Shown here piece by piece: positions 47,911 to 57,647 of a DNA stretch of 64,000 nucleotides. Position numbers and translations under genes: made by a program. How positions within the stretch are numbered: the stretch's first letter is position 1; every line of letters begins with the position of its first letter. The notes below the pieces were generated by a model. The model had not been told where the DNA came from and did no database searches. It saw only the letters and a list, made by a program, of their open reading frames with translations. The stretch comes from Halodurantibacterium flavum (GTDB taxonomy: Bacteria; Pseudomonadota; Alphaproteobacteria; Rhodobacterales; Rhodobacteraceae), in contig NZ_JBHUGH010000009.1 in assembly GCF_042681825.1 (NCBI RefSeq), forward strand, positions 186,001 through 250,000, read 5' to 3'.

Positions 47911-48408
47911 ATGAGCATCCATGCACCGCTGCCGCAGGCAGAGCCCGCCACCTTCATGGCGGAATATCTCGATCTGCTCTCGCTCGTGGAACGGCTGCAC
48001 CGCCTGCTGCTCGATGTCATCAAGGATGAGTTCGAGCGTCTGGGCCTTCTGGAAATCAACGCGGTGCAGGCGCTGCTCCTCTTCAATATCGCCGAGAATG
48101 AGGTCACGGCGGGCGAGCTGAAAAGCCGTGGCTACTATCAGGGCTCCAATGTCTCCTACAACCTGAAGAAGCTGGTGGAACTCGGCTACATGCACCACCA
48201 GCGCTGCGCCATCGACCGGCGGTCAGTGCGGGTCAGGCTGACCCCCCGCGGGCAGGAGGTGCGGAAGATCGTCGGCACGCTTTTCGAACGTCATGCCATG
48301 GCGCTCCAGAAAAACCTCACTCTGGGGGAAGAGGGACCGGAGGCGATGGCCCGCCGGCTGCGCAAGCTGGAACGCTACTGGGCGGACCAGATCCGGTTCA
48401 TCTACTGA
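47911..48408 (+). CDS. MarR/LdtR-type winged-helix regulator
   Basis: A 165-residue regulator. LFNIAENEVTAGELKSRGYY, QGSNVSYNLKKLVELGYMHH and RRSVRVRLTPRGQEV form the MarR winged helix. RGYYQGSNVSYNLKKL strongly resembles LdtR-type proteins of Rhizobiales, which control L,D-transpeptidase and stress genes. ATG at 47911 follows GGAGACCGGGG. It ends 7 nt inside the convergent DUF1194 gene. Confidence 0.85.
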   Translation: MSIHAPLPQAEPATFMAEYLDLLSLVERLHRLLLDVIKDEFERLGLLEINAVQALLLFNIAENEVTAGELKSRGYYQGSNVSYNLKKLVELGYMHHQRCAIDRRSVRVRLTPRGQEVRKIVGTLFERHAMALQKNLTLGEEGPEAMARRLRKLERYWADQIRFIY

Positions 48409-49157
48409 CGGTACGGCGGGGGCGGCACGGCTTGGCGCGGCACGGCGGCCTCGCCGACCATGATCGTCTCAAGCTCCCGCAAGAGCTTCCGGATCATCGC
48501 CGTCTCGAAATCCGAGAAGTCGCGGGCGATCTCTACAAACGCATCCGCGCCCTTGATGACATGGTTGGTATAATAATCGACCAGCCGCCCGCCGCTTGGG
48601 GTCAGGCGCTCTTCTTCGGCGGAAAGCTCGCTGACGATCGCAAGGCCGTTGATCGTCACCCCCGCCAGATCGGGCCGGTCCCGGCGTTCGCCCGGTGAGG
48701 GACCGTCGTTGTTTTCCCCGTCACCCGAGATATCGAGCACCATCCGCGCACAGGCAGGACCTTCGGCGAAAAGACCCGCCGCATAGCCCATCGCCGCCCC
48801 GATTGCGGTGGTCCCATGGCCGGGGCTGCGGGGACGTCCGTGCAAAAGCGCCGAAAGCGCGGCCAGATCGTCCTCGCTCTCGATCATCGTCCAGGGCTGC
48901 ACCGTTTCCTGAAAATTCTGCCCGCTCCATTCGAATATGGCCAGCGCGACCGGTGCCTCGGGCAGGGAAAGAAACGCCTCGGTCACGGCGGGCGCGATCA
49001 GGGCCTGCGCCAACCCGTCAGTCTGAAGCCGGTATTCCTGCGCATCGACCGAGGCCGACACGTCAAGGGCGAGGATAAGCGCCTGTCGGCAGGCCGCAGC
49101 GGCGGGACTGGCTGAAACCAGCCCTGCCAGAAGGAAAAGGGGGCGCGCGCCTACCAA
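48402..49157 (-). CDS. DUF1194 (VWA-like) secreted protein
   Basis: A 251-residue protein with a signal peptide (PLFLLAGLVSASPAAA) and a von Willebrand A-like domain with LILALDVSASVDAQEY near the start, a DxSxS metal site. VLDISGDGENNDGPSP is also typical of DUF1194. Function is unknown. No ATG fits: the TTG at 49157 puts the signal at the N-terminus and overlaps the glyoxalase stop by 7 nt. A terminal PPPPYRQ tail is proline rich. Confidence 0.8.
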   Translation of the reverse strand: MVGARPLFLLAGLVSASPAAAACRQALILALDVSASVDAQEYRLQTDGLAQALIAPAVTEAFLSLPEAPVALAIFEWSGQNFQETVQPWTMIESEDDLAALSALLHGRPRSPGHGTTAIGAAMGYAAGLFAEGPACARMVLDISGDGENNDGPSPGERRDRPDLAGVTINGLAIVSELSAEEERLTPSGGRLVDYYTNHVIKGADAFVEIARDFSDFETAMIRKLLRELETIMVGEAAVPRQAVPPPPYRQ

Positions 49158-49579
49158 TGCCCCGTGTTGGGCATGCTGGCCCAGGGTTCTGCCGGGGGCA
49201 GGGCGTCCCCCATCTGCAGGATCTCGATGGAAACGTTGTCGGGGCTGCGCACGAAGGCCATGCGGCCGTCCCGGGGCGGGCGATTGATCGTCACGCCATT
49301 GTCCATGAGGTGCTGGCACATGGCATAGATATCCTCGACCTCATAGGCGAGATGGCCGAAATGGCGGCTGTCCGAGGGCAGGCCATCGTCGCCGTCCCAG
49401 TTATAGGTCAGCTCGACCGGGCATTCCTGCTGTTCCGGCGGAGCAAGGAACACGAGCGTAAAGCGCCCCTGTTCATTCTCTATCCGCCGCTTTTCGGTCA
49501 GGCCGAGCAGGCGGTAGAAGGCGATGGAGCGGTCGAGGTCCAGCACGCGGACCATTGTGTGGAGATAGCGGATCTTCAA
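49151..49579 (-). CDS. gloA: lactoylglutathione lyase (glyoxalase I)
   Basis: A 142-residue glyoxalase I that isomerises the methylglyoxal-glutathione hemithioacetal. RYLHTMVRVLDLDRSIAFYR carries the first metal histidine, then CPVELTYNWD, HFGHLAYEVEDIY and VSIEILQMGD hold the other metal ligands in order. The short length and a single repeat fit the bacterial Ni-dependent type. Its stop overlaps the DUF1194 start. Confidence 0.94.
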   Translation of the reverse strand: MKIRYLHTMVRVLDLDRSIAFYRLLGLTEKRRIENEQGRFTLVFLAPPEQQECPVELTYNWDGDDGLPSDSRHFGHLAYEVEDIYAMCQHLMDNGVTINRPPRDGRMAFVRSPDNVSIEILQMGDALPPAEPWASMPNTGHW

Positions 49580-49768
49580 GTCATTCTCCCTTGCGTTGCA
49601 GAAAAATCATAGGCGCTTTGGCCCGTCTGACCAGCCCTGCCGGCAAGCAGGGGCGCAAAATTCTTTGCAATGCCCCAGGCGCGGCCAGATGTAGTTGGCT
49701 TCCGTCCAAAGATCGCGTAGCCCTTGCGCAGGTTTTCAAAACGCGTTTTCAGCCGTACCGGAGGTTTC

Positions 49769-50683
49769 ATGCCGCTCTCGCCAGACCAGATCGCCGAGAT
49801 CGAGGCCGCCCGCGCCACTCCCCGCCAGACCCTGCGCGCGGTGAGCGAGGGGATGGAGGCCCATCTTTACAAGGCGCATGAGGTTCTGGACCACGGCTTT
49901 ATCCGCGTCGTGGATTACATGGGCGACGACGCGGCCATCGTGCAGGCCGCTCGGGTGAGCTATGGGGCAGGCACGCGGGCGGCGCGGGACGATGCGGGGC
50001 TGATCCGCTATCTGATGCGGCACTGGCACTCGACCCCTTTCGAGATGTGCGAAATCAAGCTGCATGTGAAGCTGCCGATCTTCGTCGCGCGGCAGTGGAT
50101 CCGGCATCGCACCGCCAATGTGAACGAGTATTCGGCGCGCTATTCGATCATGGACCGCGAGTTCTACATCCCCGCGCCCGAACATCTGGCGGCACAGAGC
50201 CGCGTGAACAATCAGGGCCGGGGCGAGGTTCTGGAAGGCGGTGAGGCCGCGCGTGTGCTCGAGGTGCTGAAAGCCGACGCCGCGCGCAGCTATGATCATT
50301 ATGAGGAAATGCTGAGCCAGGAGGGGCAAAAGGGCCTTGCGCGGGAACTGGCCCGGATGAACCTGCCGGCGAATATCTACACCCAGTGGTATTGGAAGAC
50401 CGACCTGCACAACCTGTTTCATTTCCTGCGGTTGCGGGCCGATGCTCATGCGCAATATGAAATCCGGGTCTATGCCGAGGCAATCGCCCGGGTGGTGGCG
50501 GACTGGGTTCCCGCCGCCTATGGCGCGTTCGAGGATTACCGCCTGGGCGGCGCGACGGTATCTGCCCGCGGGCTCGACTGCCTGCGCCGGATGATCCGGG
50601 GTGAGACGGTGACGCAGGAAAGCTCGGGCATGAGCAAGGGCGAATGGCGGGAGTTCCAGGAGATGCTGGGGGCGCCGGAGTGA
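49769..50683 (+). CDS. thyX: flavin-dependent thymidylate synthase ThyX
   Basis: A 304-residue enzyme that methylates dUMP using folate, FAD and NADPH. The ThyX motif RHRTANVNEYSARYS lies at 112-126, and YWKTDLHNLFHFLRLR near 207-222 is the second conserved block. GGAGG at 49760-49764 sets the ATG at 49769. Its stop overlaps the next gene's GTG by 4 nt. Confidence 0.97.
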   Translation: MPLSPDQIAEIEAARATPRQTLRAVSEGMEAHLYKAHEVLDHGFIRVVDYMGDDAAIVQAARVSYGAGTRAARDDAGLIRYLMRHWHSTPFEMCEIKLHVKLPIFVARQWIRHRTANVNEYSARYSIMDREFYIPAPEHLAAQSRVNNQGRGEVLEGGEAARVLEVLKADAARSYDHYEEMLSQEGQKGLARELARMNLPANIYTQWYWKTDLHNLFHFLRLRADAHAQYEIRVYAEAIARVVADWVPAAYGAFEDYRLGGATVSARGLDCLRRMIRGETVTQESSGMSKGEWREFQEMLGAPE

Positions 50684-51015
50684 GCGGCCTCACGCTGTTC
50701 GGAATTGCCACCTGTGACACCTGCCGCAAGGCGCGTCGCGCGCTTGAGGATGCGGGGCAGGATGTCACCTTCCGTGATGTGCGCGCAGAACCCCTGTCGG
50801 CGGCGGAAATCTTACGGTTGGAGGCGCAATTCGGCGACCGGATCGTCAATCGTGCCTCGACCACATGGCGCAATCTGCCGGAGGCGGAACGTGCCCGGCC
50901 CACGGCCGAGTTGCTGGGCGCACACCCAACGCTCATGAAACGCCCGGTGATCGCGCGCGGCGAGGAGCTGTTTCTCGGTTGGGGAAAGGACGTTCAGGCG
51001 GCGCTTCTGGCGTGA
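50680..51015 (+). CDS. ArsC/Spx-like (YffB) thioredoxin-fold protein
   Basis: A 111-residue protein of the ArsC/Spx/YffB family. TLFGIATCDTCRKARRALED has the CxxC of the fold, followed by FRDVRAEPL, LVNRASTTWRNL-like VNRASTTWRNLPE and MKRPVIARGEELFLGWG near the end. YffB-type members bind glutathione and are not proven arsenate reductases. The GTG at 50680 overlaps the thyX stop (GTGA). Confidence 0.85.
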   Translation: MSGLTLFGIATCDTCRKARRALEDAGQDVTFRDVRAEPLSAAEILRLEAQFGDRIVNRASTTWRNLPEAERARPTAELLGAHPTLMKRPVIARGEELFLGWGKDVQAALLA

Positions 51016-51048
51016 TGCGGCCCGCAGGCGGCGGGCCGCCAGGCCGCG

Positions 51049-51255
51049 TCAGAGCAGCTTGAGATCGCCAGCCGATTCGCGGCCATCGCGACCCGACTGA
51101 AGCTCATATGCGATCTTCTGGTTGTCGTTCAGGCCCTTCAGTCCGGCACGCTCGACCGCAGAGATGTGCACGAACACATCCTTGCCGCCGGTGTCCGGCG
51201 CGATAAAGCCGTAACCCTTTGTCGTGTTGAACCATTTCACGGTGCCGGTCGGCAT
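51049..51255 (-). CDS. cold-shock protein (CspA family)
   Basis: A 68-residue single-domain RNA chaperone. The RNA-binding motifs GTVKWFNTTKGYGFIAPD (RNP1) and DVFVHISAVERAG (RNP2) are intact. GAGAGGAG lies just upstream of the ATG at 51255. About 120 nt of untranslated sequence separates it from the thrS terminator, consistent with the long 5' leader common in csp mRNAs. Confidence 0.95.
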   Translation of the reverse strand: MPTGTVKWFNTTKGYGFIAPDTGGKDVFVHISAVERAGLKGLNDNQKIAYELQSGRDGRESAGDLKLL

Positions 51256-51377
51256 GTCCGCTCTCCTCTCGATGTTCACCGGTGCGGTATTGCCACCGGG
51301 TCGCTCAGCCAGGGTCTTGCACTGCTCCGGCTGCCTGAGAGTCCAGGAGGCGGTCGTCAAGAAAGTCTGTCTTCACG

Positions 51378-51398
51378 AAAAAAGGATTACCAATCCTT
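51378..51398 (-). terminator. intrinsic terminator of thrS
   Basis: On the minus strand AAGGATT-GGT-AATCCTT is a perfect 7-bp stem with a 3-nt loop, running straight into TTTTTT. It lies about 115 nt after the thrS stop and before the cold-shock gene, separating the two transcripts. Confidence 0.8.
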
Positions 51399-51513
51399 GT
51401 AAAAAATCAAGCGACAACTGTGTAACGCAAACGCCTGCCCGGCAAGGCTTGCGGCTTTGCCACGCAGACGATCAGGCCGCCGAAAACGAGGGCAGAGGAT
51501 GGCCGGAAAGCCC

Positions 51514-53463
51514 TTATGCGCGCCGGTCGGGGGGCAGTGCCTCGGCACCGAGTTCCGGGACAATTGCGTCCAGCGCGGCCGTCTCGGTGCGATTATCCCC
51601 AAGACGACGGACGGAGACCGTCCGCTCCTCGACCTCTTTCATGCCGACCGCAAGCAGGACAGGCACCTTGCCCAGCGAGTGTTCGCGCACCTTGTAGTTG
51701 ATCTTTTCGTTGCGCAGGTCCGCCTCGGCGCGGACACCGGCCTTTTGCAGGGCGGCAACCACCTCGCGCACATAATCATCCGCATCCGACACGATCGAGG
51801 CGACCACGACCTGCCGCGGCGCAAGCCAGAAGGGCAGGCGGCCCGAGAAGTTCTCGATCAGGATGCCGATGAACCGCTCGAACGACCCGAGCACCGCGCG
51901 ATGCAGCATCACGGGGCGGTGCTTTGCCCCGTCCTCGCCGACATAATTCGCGTTGAGCCGTTCCGGCAGGACGAAGTCCACCTGCAGGGTGCCGCATTGC
52001 CAGTCGCGCCCGATGGCGTCGGTCAGCACAAACTCCAGCTTGGGCCCATAGAAGGCGCCCTCGCCCGGGTTGATTTCATAGCTGTAGCCGGCGGCATCGG
52101 TCGCGGATTTCAGCGCGCCCTCGGCCTTGTCCCACACATCGTCCGAGCCCGCGCGGGTCTCCGGGCGGTCGGAGAACTTGATGCGGAACTTCTCGAACCC
52201 GAGATCGCGATAGATTGCCGAAAGAAAGTCGATGAACCGTTTCGTTTCCGCCTCGATCTGGTCCTCGCGGCAAAAGATATGCGCGTCGTCCTGGGTAAAG
52301 CCGCGCACGCGCATGATGCCGTGCAGCGCGCCTGACGGCTCATACCGGTTGCAGGACCCGAATTCCGCCATCCGCAACGGCAGGTCACGATAGGATTTCA
52401 GCCCCACGTTGAATATCTGCACATGGCAGGGGCAGTTCATCGGCTTGAGCGCGTTGACTGCCTTTTCCCTTGCATGTTCCTCATCGACCTCGACGATGAA
52501 CATGTTCTCCTGGTATTTTTCCCAGTGGCCCGACGCCTCCCACAGCTTGCGGTCGACGACCTGCGGGGTGTTGACCTCGACATAGCCGCCCTCGGTCTGG
52601 CGACGGCGCATGTAATCCTGCAACGTCGTGTAGATGCGCCAGCCATTCGGATGCCAGAAGACCTGGCCGGGCGCCTCTTCCTGCATGTGGAAAAGGTCCA
52701 TTTCCCGCCCCAGCCGGCGATGGTCGCGTTTTGCCGCCTCTTCCAGCATCGTCAGATGCGCCTTGAGGTCGTCGCGGTTGCGGAAGGCCACGCCATAGAT
52801 GCGCTGAAGCTGCTTGTTGCGGCTGTCCCCGCGCCAATAGGCGCCGGCCACGTTCATCAGCTTGAAGCCGTCCGCGGGCACCTGGCCCGTATGCTGCAGA
52901 TGCGGCCCGCGGCAGAGGTCCTGCCAGGACCCGTGCCAATACATGCGGATCGGCTGGTCGCCGGGAATTGCCTCGATCAACTCGACCTTGAAGGGTTCGC
53001 CCGCCGCCTCGTAATGCGCGATGGCCCGCGCGCGGTCCCAGACCTCGGTCCGGACGGGGTCGCGCAGGTTGATGATTTCCTTCATCTTCTTCTCGATGGC
53101 GCCGAGATCTTCGGGGGTGAAGGGTTCGACACGGTCGAAATCGTAATACCAGCCGTCCTTGATGACCGGGCCGATGGTTACCTTCACATCCGGCCAAAGC
53201 TCCTGCACGGCGCGGGCCATGATATGGGCCAGATCGTGGCGGATGAGTTCCAGCGCCGGGCCTTCGTCCTGCAGGCTGTGAATGGCGATCGTCGCGTCCG
53301 TCTCGATCGGCCATTGCAGGTCATGATGGCGGCCGTTCACCGTGGCCGAGATCGCCTTCTTCGCAAGCGATTTGGAGATGCTCTCGGCGACCTCGGCTGC
53401 GGTCACGCCGGCATCATAGCTGCGCGAATTGCCATCGGGAAAGGTAAGGGAGATCTGGGCCAT
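51514..53463 (-). CDS. thrS: threonyl-tRNA synthetase
   Basis: A 649-residue class II synthetase with all domains: TGS (ISLTFPDGNSRSYDAG), the editing domain with HDLAHIMARAVQEL, the catalytic core (MNCPCHVQIF, RYEPSGALHGIMRVRGFTQD), and the anticodon domain (KVPVLLAVGMKEVEERTVSV). Length is normal. No leader peptide or T-box is visible upstream. Confidence 0.98.
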   Translation of the reverse strand: MAQISLTFPDGNSRSYDAGVTAAEVAESISKSLAKKAISATVNGRHHDLQWPIETDATIAIHSLQDEGPALELIRHDLAHIMARAVQELWPDVKVTIGPVIKDGWYYDFDRVEPFTPEDLGAIEKKMKEIINLRDPVRTEVWDRARAIAHYEAAGEPFKVELIEAIPGDQPIRMYWHGSWQDLCRGPHLQHTGQVPADGFKLMNVAGAYWRGDSRNKQLQRIYGVAFRNRDDLKAHLTMLEEAAKRDHRRLGREMDLFHMQEEAPGQVFWHPNGWRIYTTLQDYMRRRQTEGGYVEVNTPQVVDRKLWEASGHWEKYQENMFIVEVDEEHAREKAVNALKPMNCPCHVQIFNVGLKSYRDLPLRMAEFGSCNRYEPSGALHGIMRVRGFTQDDAHIFCREDQIEAETKRFIDFLSAIYRDLGFEKFRIKFSDRPETRAGSDDVWDKAEGALKSATDAAGYSYEINPGEGAFYGPKLEFVLTDAIGRDWQCGTLQVDFVLPERLNANYVGEDGAKHRPVMLHRAVLGSFERFIGILIENFSGRLPFWLAPRQVVVASIVSDADDYVREVVAALQKAGVRAEADLRNEKINYKVREHSLGKVPVLLAVGMKEVEERTVSVRRLGDNRTETAALDAIVPELGAEALPPDRRA

Positions 53464-53609
53464 ATCGGCATCCTCGTCATTTTGGCGCCCACGGAACGCC
53501 CGGTTGCGGGTTTGTCGGCCCCTGAATGAGCGCGGCGTGATCCCAAGTCAAGGGCAGGTTGCAGTCGGGCGGCGGGCGTTGCACTCTGCCCGAGATCAAG
53601 GAGAGGTTC

Positions 53610-54374
53610 ATGACCGAGAGCAACACCGGAACGCAATACCTGACGACAGCCACCGGACGGCGGATCGCCTATGTCCGCACCGAGGGGCAGGGGCCGGGGG
53701 TGGTCTTTCTGGGCGGGTTCCGGTCGGACATGCAGGGCACCAAGGCGCTGCATCTGGAAAACTGGGCGCGCGGGCAGGGGCGGGCGTTCCTGCGTTTCGA
53801 TTATTCCGGGCATGGGCAGTCCTCCGGCGCGTTTCTGGACGGGGCCATCGGCGACTGGGCCGCAGATGCGCAGGCGGCGGTCGAGGCGCTGACCACGGGG
53901 CCGCAGGTTCTGGTCGGGTCGAGCATGGGCGGCTGGATTTCGCTTCTGCTGACGCAACGCATACCGGACCGCGTAGCGGGGGTGGTGGGCATCGCCGCCG
54001 CGCCCGATTTCACCGAAGACAGCATGTGGGGAGGGTTCGATGCGGGCCAGCGCAAGGCGCTGCTGGAGGAAGGGCAGGTCGCGCTTCCTTCGGACTACTC
54101 CGACGAGCCCTATATCATCACGCGCCGCCTGATCGAGGAAGGGCGCGACAATCTGGTGCTGCGCAGCCAACTGCCGCTGCCGTTTCCTGTGCGTTTCCTT
54201 CAGGCGACGGCGGATGTAGACGTCCCGCCCTCGGTCGCGCTGCGGCTGCTGGATCACGCGTCGGGCGACGATATCCGGCTGACGCTGGTCAAGGGGGCGG
54301 ACCATCGGTTTTCGTCACCCGACTGCCTGCGCCTGATCGAAGCGGCCGTTACCGAAGTTCTCGGCCGCATCTGA
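53610..54374 (+). CDS. alpha/beta hydrolase (ABHD10-like)
   Basis: A 254-residue cytoplasmic hydrolase. VFLGGFRSDMQGTKALHLEN (about 33-52) is characteristic of the ABHD10/acyl-protein thioesterase-like group, and the nucleophile is in VLVGSSMGGWISLL near 99-112. The acid-histidine end is VKGADHRFSSPD. The ATG at 53610 follows AAGGAGAGG. Substrate is unknown. Confidence 0.86.
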   Translation: MTESNTGTQYLTTATGRRIAYVRTEGQGPGVVFLGGFRSDMQGTKALHLENWARGQGRAFLRFDYSGHGQSSGAFLDGAIGDWAADAQAAVEALTTGPQVLVGSSMGGWISLLLTQRIPDRVAGVVGIAAAPDFTEDSMWGGFDAGQRKALLEEGQVALPSDYSDEPYIITRRLIEEGRDNLVLRSQLPLPFPVRFLQATADVDVPPSVALRLLDHASGDDIRLTLVKGADHRFSSPDCLRLIEAAVTEVLGRI

Positions 54375-54389
54375 CCGGCGGCCGCGGCT

Positions 54390-55688
54390 TCAGTTCGCAG
54401 TCTGCGAGGCGGCCAGCGCGATCTTTGCCTTGCGCGGCGCCGGTTCCGTCTCTGCGCTTGCGGCGTTGCGGTCGATGAAGTTCAGCACCAACGGGCGGAT
54501 GTTGTTGCGCCAGCTGCGCCCCGCGAAAATACCGTAATGGCCCGCGCCCGGCTCCAGATGCGCGGCCTTCTTTTCATCGGGCAGGCCCGTCAGCAGGTCG
54601 AGCGCGGCAAGGCACTGACCGGGCGCGCTGATATCGTCTTCGGCGCCCTCGACCACCATCACCGCCGTATCGGTAATGCGCGAGATATCCACATGCGTCC
54701 CGGCAATCGTAAAGGCGTTCCGTGCGATTTCGCGGTTCTTGAAGATCCGTTCGACCGTCGAAAGGTAGAACTCGGCGGTCATGTCCATCACGGCAAGGTA
54801 TTCGTCGTAGAAGCGGTTATGCTTGTCATTATCGCCGGCCTCACCCTTTGCCGTGCGCATGATCTGTTCAAAGAACGCGGTGCCGTGCCGTTCGAGGTTC
54901 ATCGAGATGAACGAGGCGAGTTGCAGAAGGCCCGGATAGACCAGCCGCCCGACGCCCGCATATTTGAAGCCCACGCGCTGGATCGCCGTCTGTTCCAGCT
55001 GGCCCATCGTGACGCGACGGCCGAAATCGGTCACCTCGGTCGCGGCGGCATCGGGGTCGACCGGTCCGCCCATCAGGATCAGGCTGCGCGGCTGCGCACC
55101 GGGGCTTTCCGCCGCCAGCCAGGCCGCAGCCGCAAGCACCAGCGGAACGGGCTGGCACACCGCGACCACATGCGTATCCGGCCCCAGACGGCGCATGAAC
55201 TCGGCCACATAAAGGGTGTAGTCCTCGATATCGAACTTGCCGGCCGAGACCGGGATGTCGCGCGCATTGTGCCAGTCGGTTACATAGATATCGCAGTCGG
55301 GCAGAAGGCTCGCGATCGTGGGGCGCAGCAAGGTGGCGTAATGGCCCGACATGGGCGCCACGACCAGAACCTTGCGCGCCAGCGGCCCACGCCCGGTGGC
55401 CGAGAAATGCACCAGATTGCCGAAGTCGCGCCGCAACACGGTCTCGCAGGACACGAGATGATCGCGCCCGTCCGCGCCCACGACCGAGTGGATGCCCCAG
55501 TCCGGCTTGACCACCATCCGCGCAAAGGCGCGTTCCGTCACCCGCCCCCAGGCATCCATCACGTTGAACGCCGGATGAGGCATCATGCCCCACCAGGGAT
55601 AGGCCGCATAGGCCCGCGCCGTCGCCCCCAGCCATTCGTTGGTGTTGCGGGCCGTTTCCATGAGGTCGTAGGTGGCCATGTGCTTCAT
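54390..55688 (-). CDS. phaZ: intracellular polyhydroxyalkanoate depolymerase PhaZ
   Basis: A 432-residue PhaZ1-type enzyme that mobilises native PHB granules. It has no signal peptide. The nucleophile is a cysteine in VVAVCQPVPLV (C178), as in Ralstonia PhaZ1, rather than a serine lipase box. YVTDWHNARDIP and LEPGAGHYGIFAGRSWR (catalytic His) are conserved. The ATG at 55688 has AGGAGCG upstream; one three codons later is possible. It is divergent from phaC. Confidence 0.94.
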   Translation of the reverse strand: MKHMATYDLMETARNTNEWLGATARAYAAYPWWGMMPHPAFNVMDAWGRVTERAFARMVVKPDWGIHSVVGADGRDHLVSCETVLRRDFGNLVHFSATGRGPLARKVLVVAPMSGHYATLLRPTIASLLPDCDIYVTDWHNARDIPVSAGKFDIEDYTLYVAEFMRRLGPDTHVVAVCQPVPLVLAAAAWLAAESPGAQPRSLILMGGPVDPDAAATEVTDFGRRVTMGQLEQTAIQRVGFKYAGVGRLVYPGLLQLASFISMNLERHGTAFFEQIMRTAKGEAGDNDKHNRFYDEYLAVMDMTAEFYLSTVERIFKNREIARNAFTIAGTHVDISRITDTAVMVVEGAEDDISAPGQCLAALDLLTGLPDEKKAAHLEPGAGHYGIFAGRSWRNNIRPLVLNFIDRNAASAETEPAPRKAKIALAASQTAN

Positions 55689-55786
55689 TTTTTCGCGCTC
55701 CTGCCGGACGTATCCGGGAAATCGTCGCTTTCCCCCCCAGTGCGGCGACGCTATGTTCTGAAGGAAGGTAGGGGGGAATTCGCGCT

Positions 55787-57580
55787 GTGACAACAGACGA
55801 TGATGCAGGTGCGGCAAAGCTTGAGCGGCTGAATGCCAACCTGGTTAAGATCGAGGAACTGTCGCAACGTCTGGTTGCGGCGCTTGGCCGGCGCAAGGCC
55901 GGCGATCCGGGGCTGCAGGGGCCGTCGCAGGACATCTTCATGAAGGCCGCCATGGCCTATGTGACCGAGATGATGCACAACCCCGCCAAGATATTCGAGC
56001 ATCAGATCTCTTACTGGGGCAAATCGCTCAAGCACTATATCGAGGCGCAGCAGGCGCTGGCCACGGGCAAGCTCGCCGCCCCCGAAGACCGCACGCCCGC
56101 CGATCCTCGCTTTGCCGATCCGACCTGGCAGACGCATCCCTATTTCAACTATCTCAAGCAACAGTATCTGCTCTCGGCCGAGGCGATGCAGAACGCCGTC
56201 TCGGATCTCGATCATGTGGACCCGCGGGAAAAGCGCCGGATCGACTATTTCACGCGGCAGATCATCGACATGTTCTCGCCCACGAATTTCCTTGGCACCA
56301 ACCCCGAGGCGCTGGCCCGCGCGGTCGAGACGGACGGAGAGTCGCTTGTGCGGGGCATGGAGAACCTTGTGCGGGATATCGAGGCGAATGAGGGCGACCT
56401 TCTGGTCACGCTTGCCGACCGCAAGGCGTTTCATCTGGGCGAGAACATCGCCTGCACCGAAGGCAGCGTCGTCTTCCGCAACCGGATGTTCGAGCTGATC
56501 CAGTATGCGCCCACGACGGACAAGGTACGCCGCACGCCGCTCATCATCTTTCCGCCCTGGATCAACAAGTTCTATGTGCTCGATCTCAGCCCCCGCAACA
56601 GCCTGATCCGCTGGATGGTCGATCAGGGCTTCACGCTCTTTGTCGTGAGCTGGGTGAACCCCGATGCCTCGTATCGCGATGTGGGACTCGATACCTATAT
56701 CGAAGAGGGGTATCTGGAGGCCATCGCCCAGGCCAAGGCCATCACGGGCGAAGACCGGGTGAATGTCACGGGCTATTGCATCGGCGGCACGACGCTTGCC
56801 CTGACGCTTGCCCTGCTTGAAAAGCGGCGCGACAAATCCGTCCGCTCGGCCACGTTCTTTACCACGCTCACGGATTTTTCCGATCAGGGAGAAATGGCGG
56901 TCTTTCTGGAAGAGGACTTTCTGGCGGGGATCGAGCGGGAATGCGGCAACAAAGGTTTCCTGCACTCTCTTTATATGTCGCGGACCTTTTCCTATTTGCG
57001 GTCCAACGATCTGATCTACAAGCCCGCGATCCGCAGCTACATGATGGGCGATGCGCCCCCGGCCTTCGATCTGCTCTACTGGAACGGGGACGGGACGAAC
57101 CTGCCCGGCCGGATGGCGGTGGAATACCTGCGCGGGCTCTGCCAGCACGACGCCTTTGCACGCGATGGCTATGATATCTGCGGCGAGACGCTGCGCCTGC
57201 GCGATGTGCGGGTGCCGCTCTGTGCGATTGCCTGCGAGACGGATCACATCGCCAACTGGAAATCGAGCTATACCGGCATCGCCGCGATGGGCGCCAGGGA
57301 CAAGACCTTCATCCTGTCTCAGTCGGGCCATATCGCGGGCATCGTGAACCCGCCGGAAAAGAAGAAATACGGCCACTATGTGAACCCCGACCTGAGCCTT
57401 GACCCCGATGCCTGGCGGGACGGGGCAGAGTTCACGCCCGGGTCCTGGTGGCCCCGCTGGGCCGATTGGCTGTCGAAGAGGGCAGGGGCCATGGTGCCCG
57501 CACGAAAGCCGGGGGATTCGGGGCGCCCGCTTCTGGGTTCCGCACCCGGAAGCTATGTCCGATCTGCCCCAAACGCTTGA
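55787..57580 (+). CDS. phaC: class I poly(3-hydroxyalkanoate) synthase PhaC
   Basis: A 597-residue PHA polymerase. It carries the lipase-like box TGYCIGGTTL with catalytic C331, the acid in CETDHIANWKSSY and histidine in LSQSGHIAGIVNPP. The PHFFPPWINKFYVLDLSP-type block IIFPPWINKFYVLDLSPRN is conserved. Length fits class I enzymes using short-chain monomers such as 3-hydroxybutyryl-CoA. The GTG at 55787 follows a GGGGGGAA stretch. phaA/phaB are not nearby. Confidence 0.97.
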   Translation: MTTDDDAGAAKLERLNANLVKIEELSQRLVAALGRRKAGDPGLQGPSQDIFMKAAMAYVTEMMHNPAKIFEHQISYWGKSLKHYIEAQQALATGKLAAPEDRTPADPRFADPTWQTHPYFNYLKQQYLLSAEAMQNAVSDLDHVDPREKRRIDYFTRQIIDMFSPTNFLGTNPEALARAVETDGESLVRGMENLVRDIEANEGDLLVTLADRKAFHLGENIACTEGSVVFRNRMFELIQYAPTTDKVRRTPLIIFPPWINKFYVLDLSPRNSLIRWMVDQGFTLFVVSWVNPDASYRDVGLDTYIEEGYLEAIAQAKAITGEDRVNVTGYCIGGTTLALTLALLEKRRDKSVRSATFFTTLTDFSDQGEMAVFLEEDFLAGIERECGNKGFLHSLYMSRTFSYLRSNDLIYKPAIRSYMMGDAPPAFDLLYWNGDGTNLPGRMAVEYLRGLCQHDAFARDGYDICGETLRLRDVRVPLCAIACETDHIANWKSSYTGIAAMGARDKTFILSQSGHIAGIVNPPEKKKYGHYVNPDLSLDPDAWRDGAEFTPGSWWPRWADWLSKRAGAMVPARKPGDSGRPLLGSAPGSYVRSAPNA

Positions 57581-57624
57581 TGAAGCTGCGCAATCACCCA
57601 AAGGTGAATTTCCCGCAAACGTTT

Positions 57625-57641
57625 ATGCTGCACTGCAGCAT
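57625..57641. promoter_or_regulatory. PhaR operator 1 upstream of phaP
   Basis: ATGCTGCACTGCAGCAT is a perfect 17-bp palindrome about a central C. TGC-rich dyads of this kind before phaP are bound by PhaR in Paracoccus. It lies about 23 nt upstream of the putative -35 box. Confidence 0.75.
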
Positions 57642-57647
57642 CAGGGG

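Noticed and set aside
49580..49768. Possible small gene between gloA and thyX
   Set aside because: The frames are short, lack ribosome sites and overlap the thyX start in another frame. I see only the intergenic promoter region.
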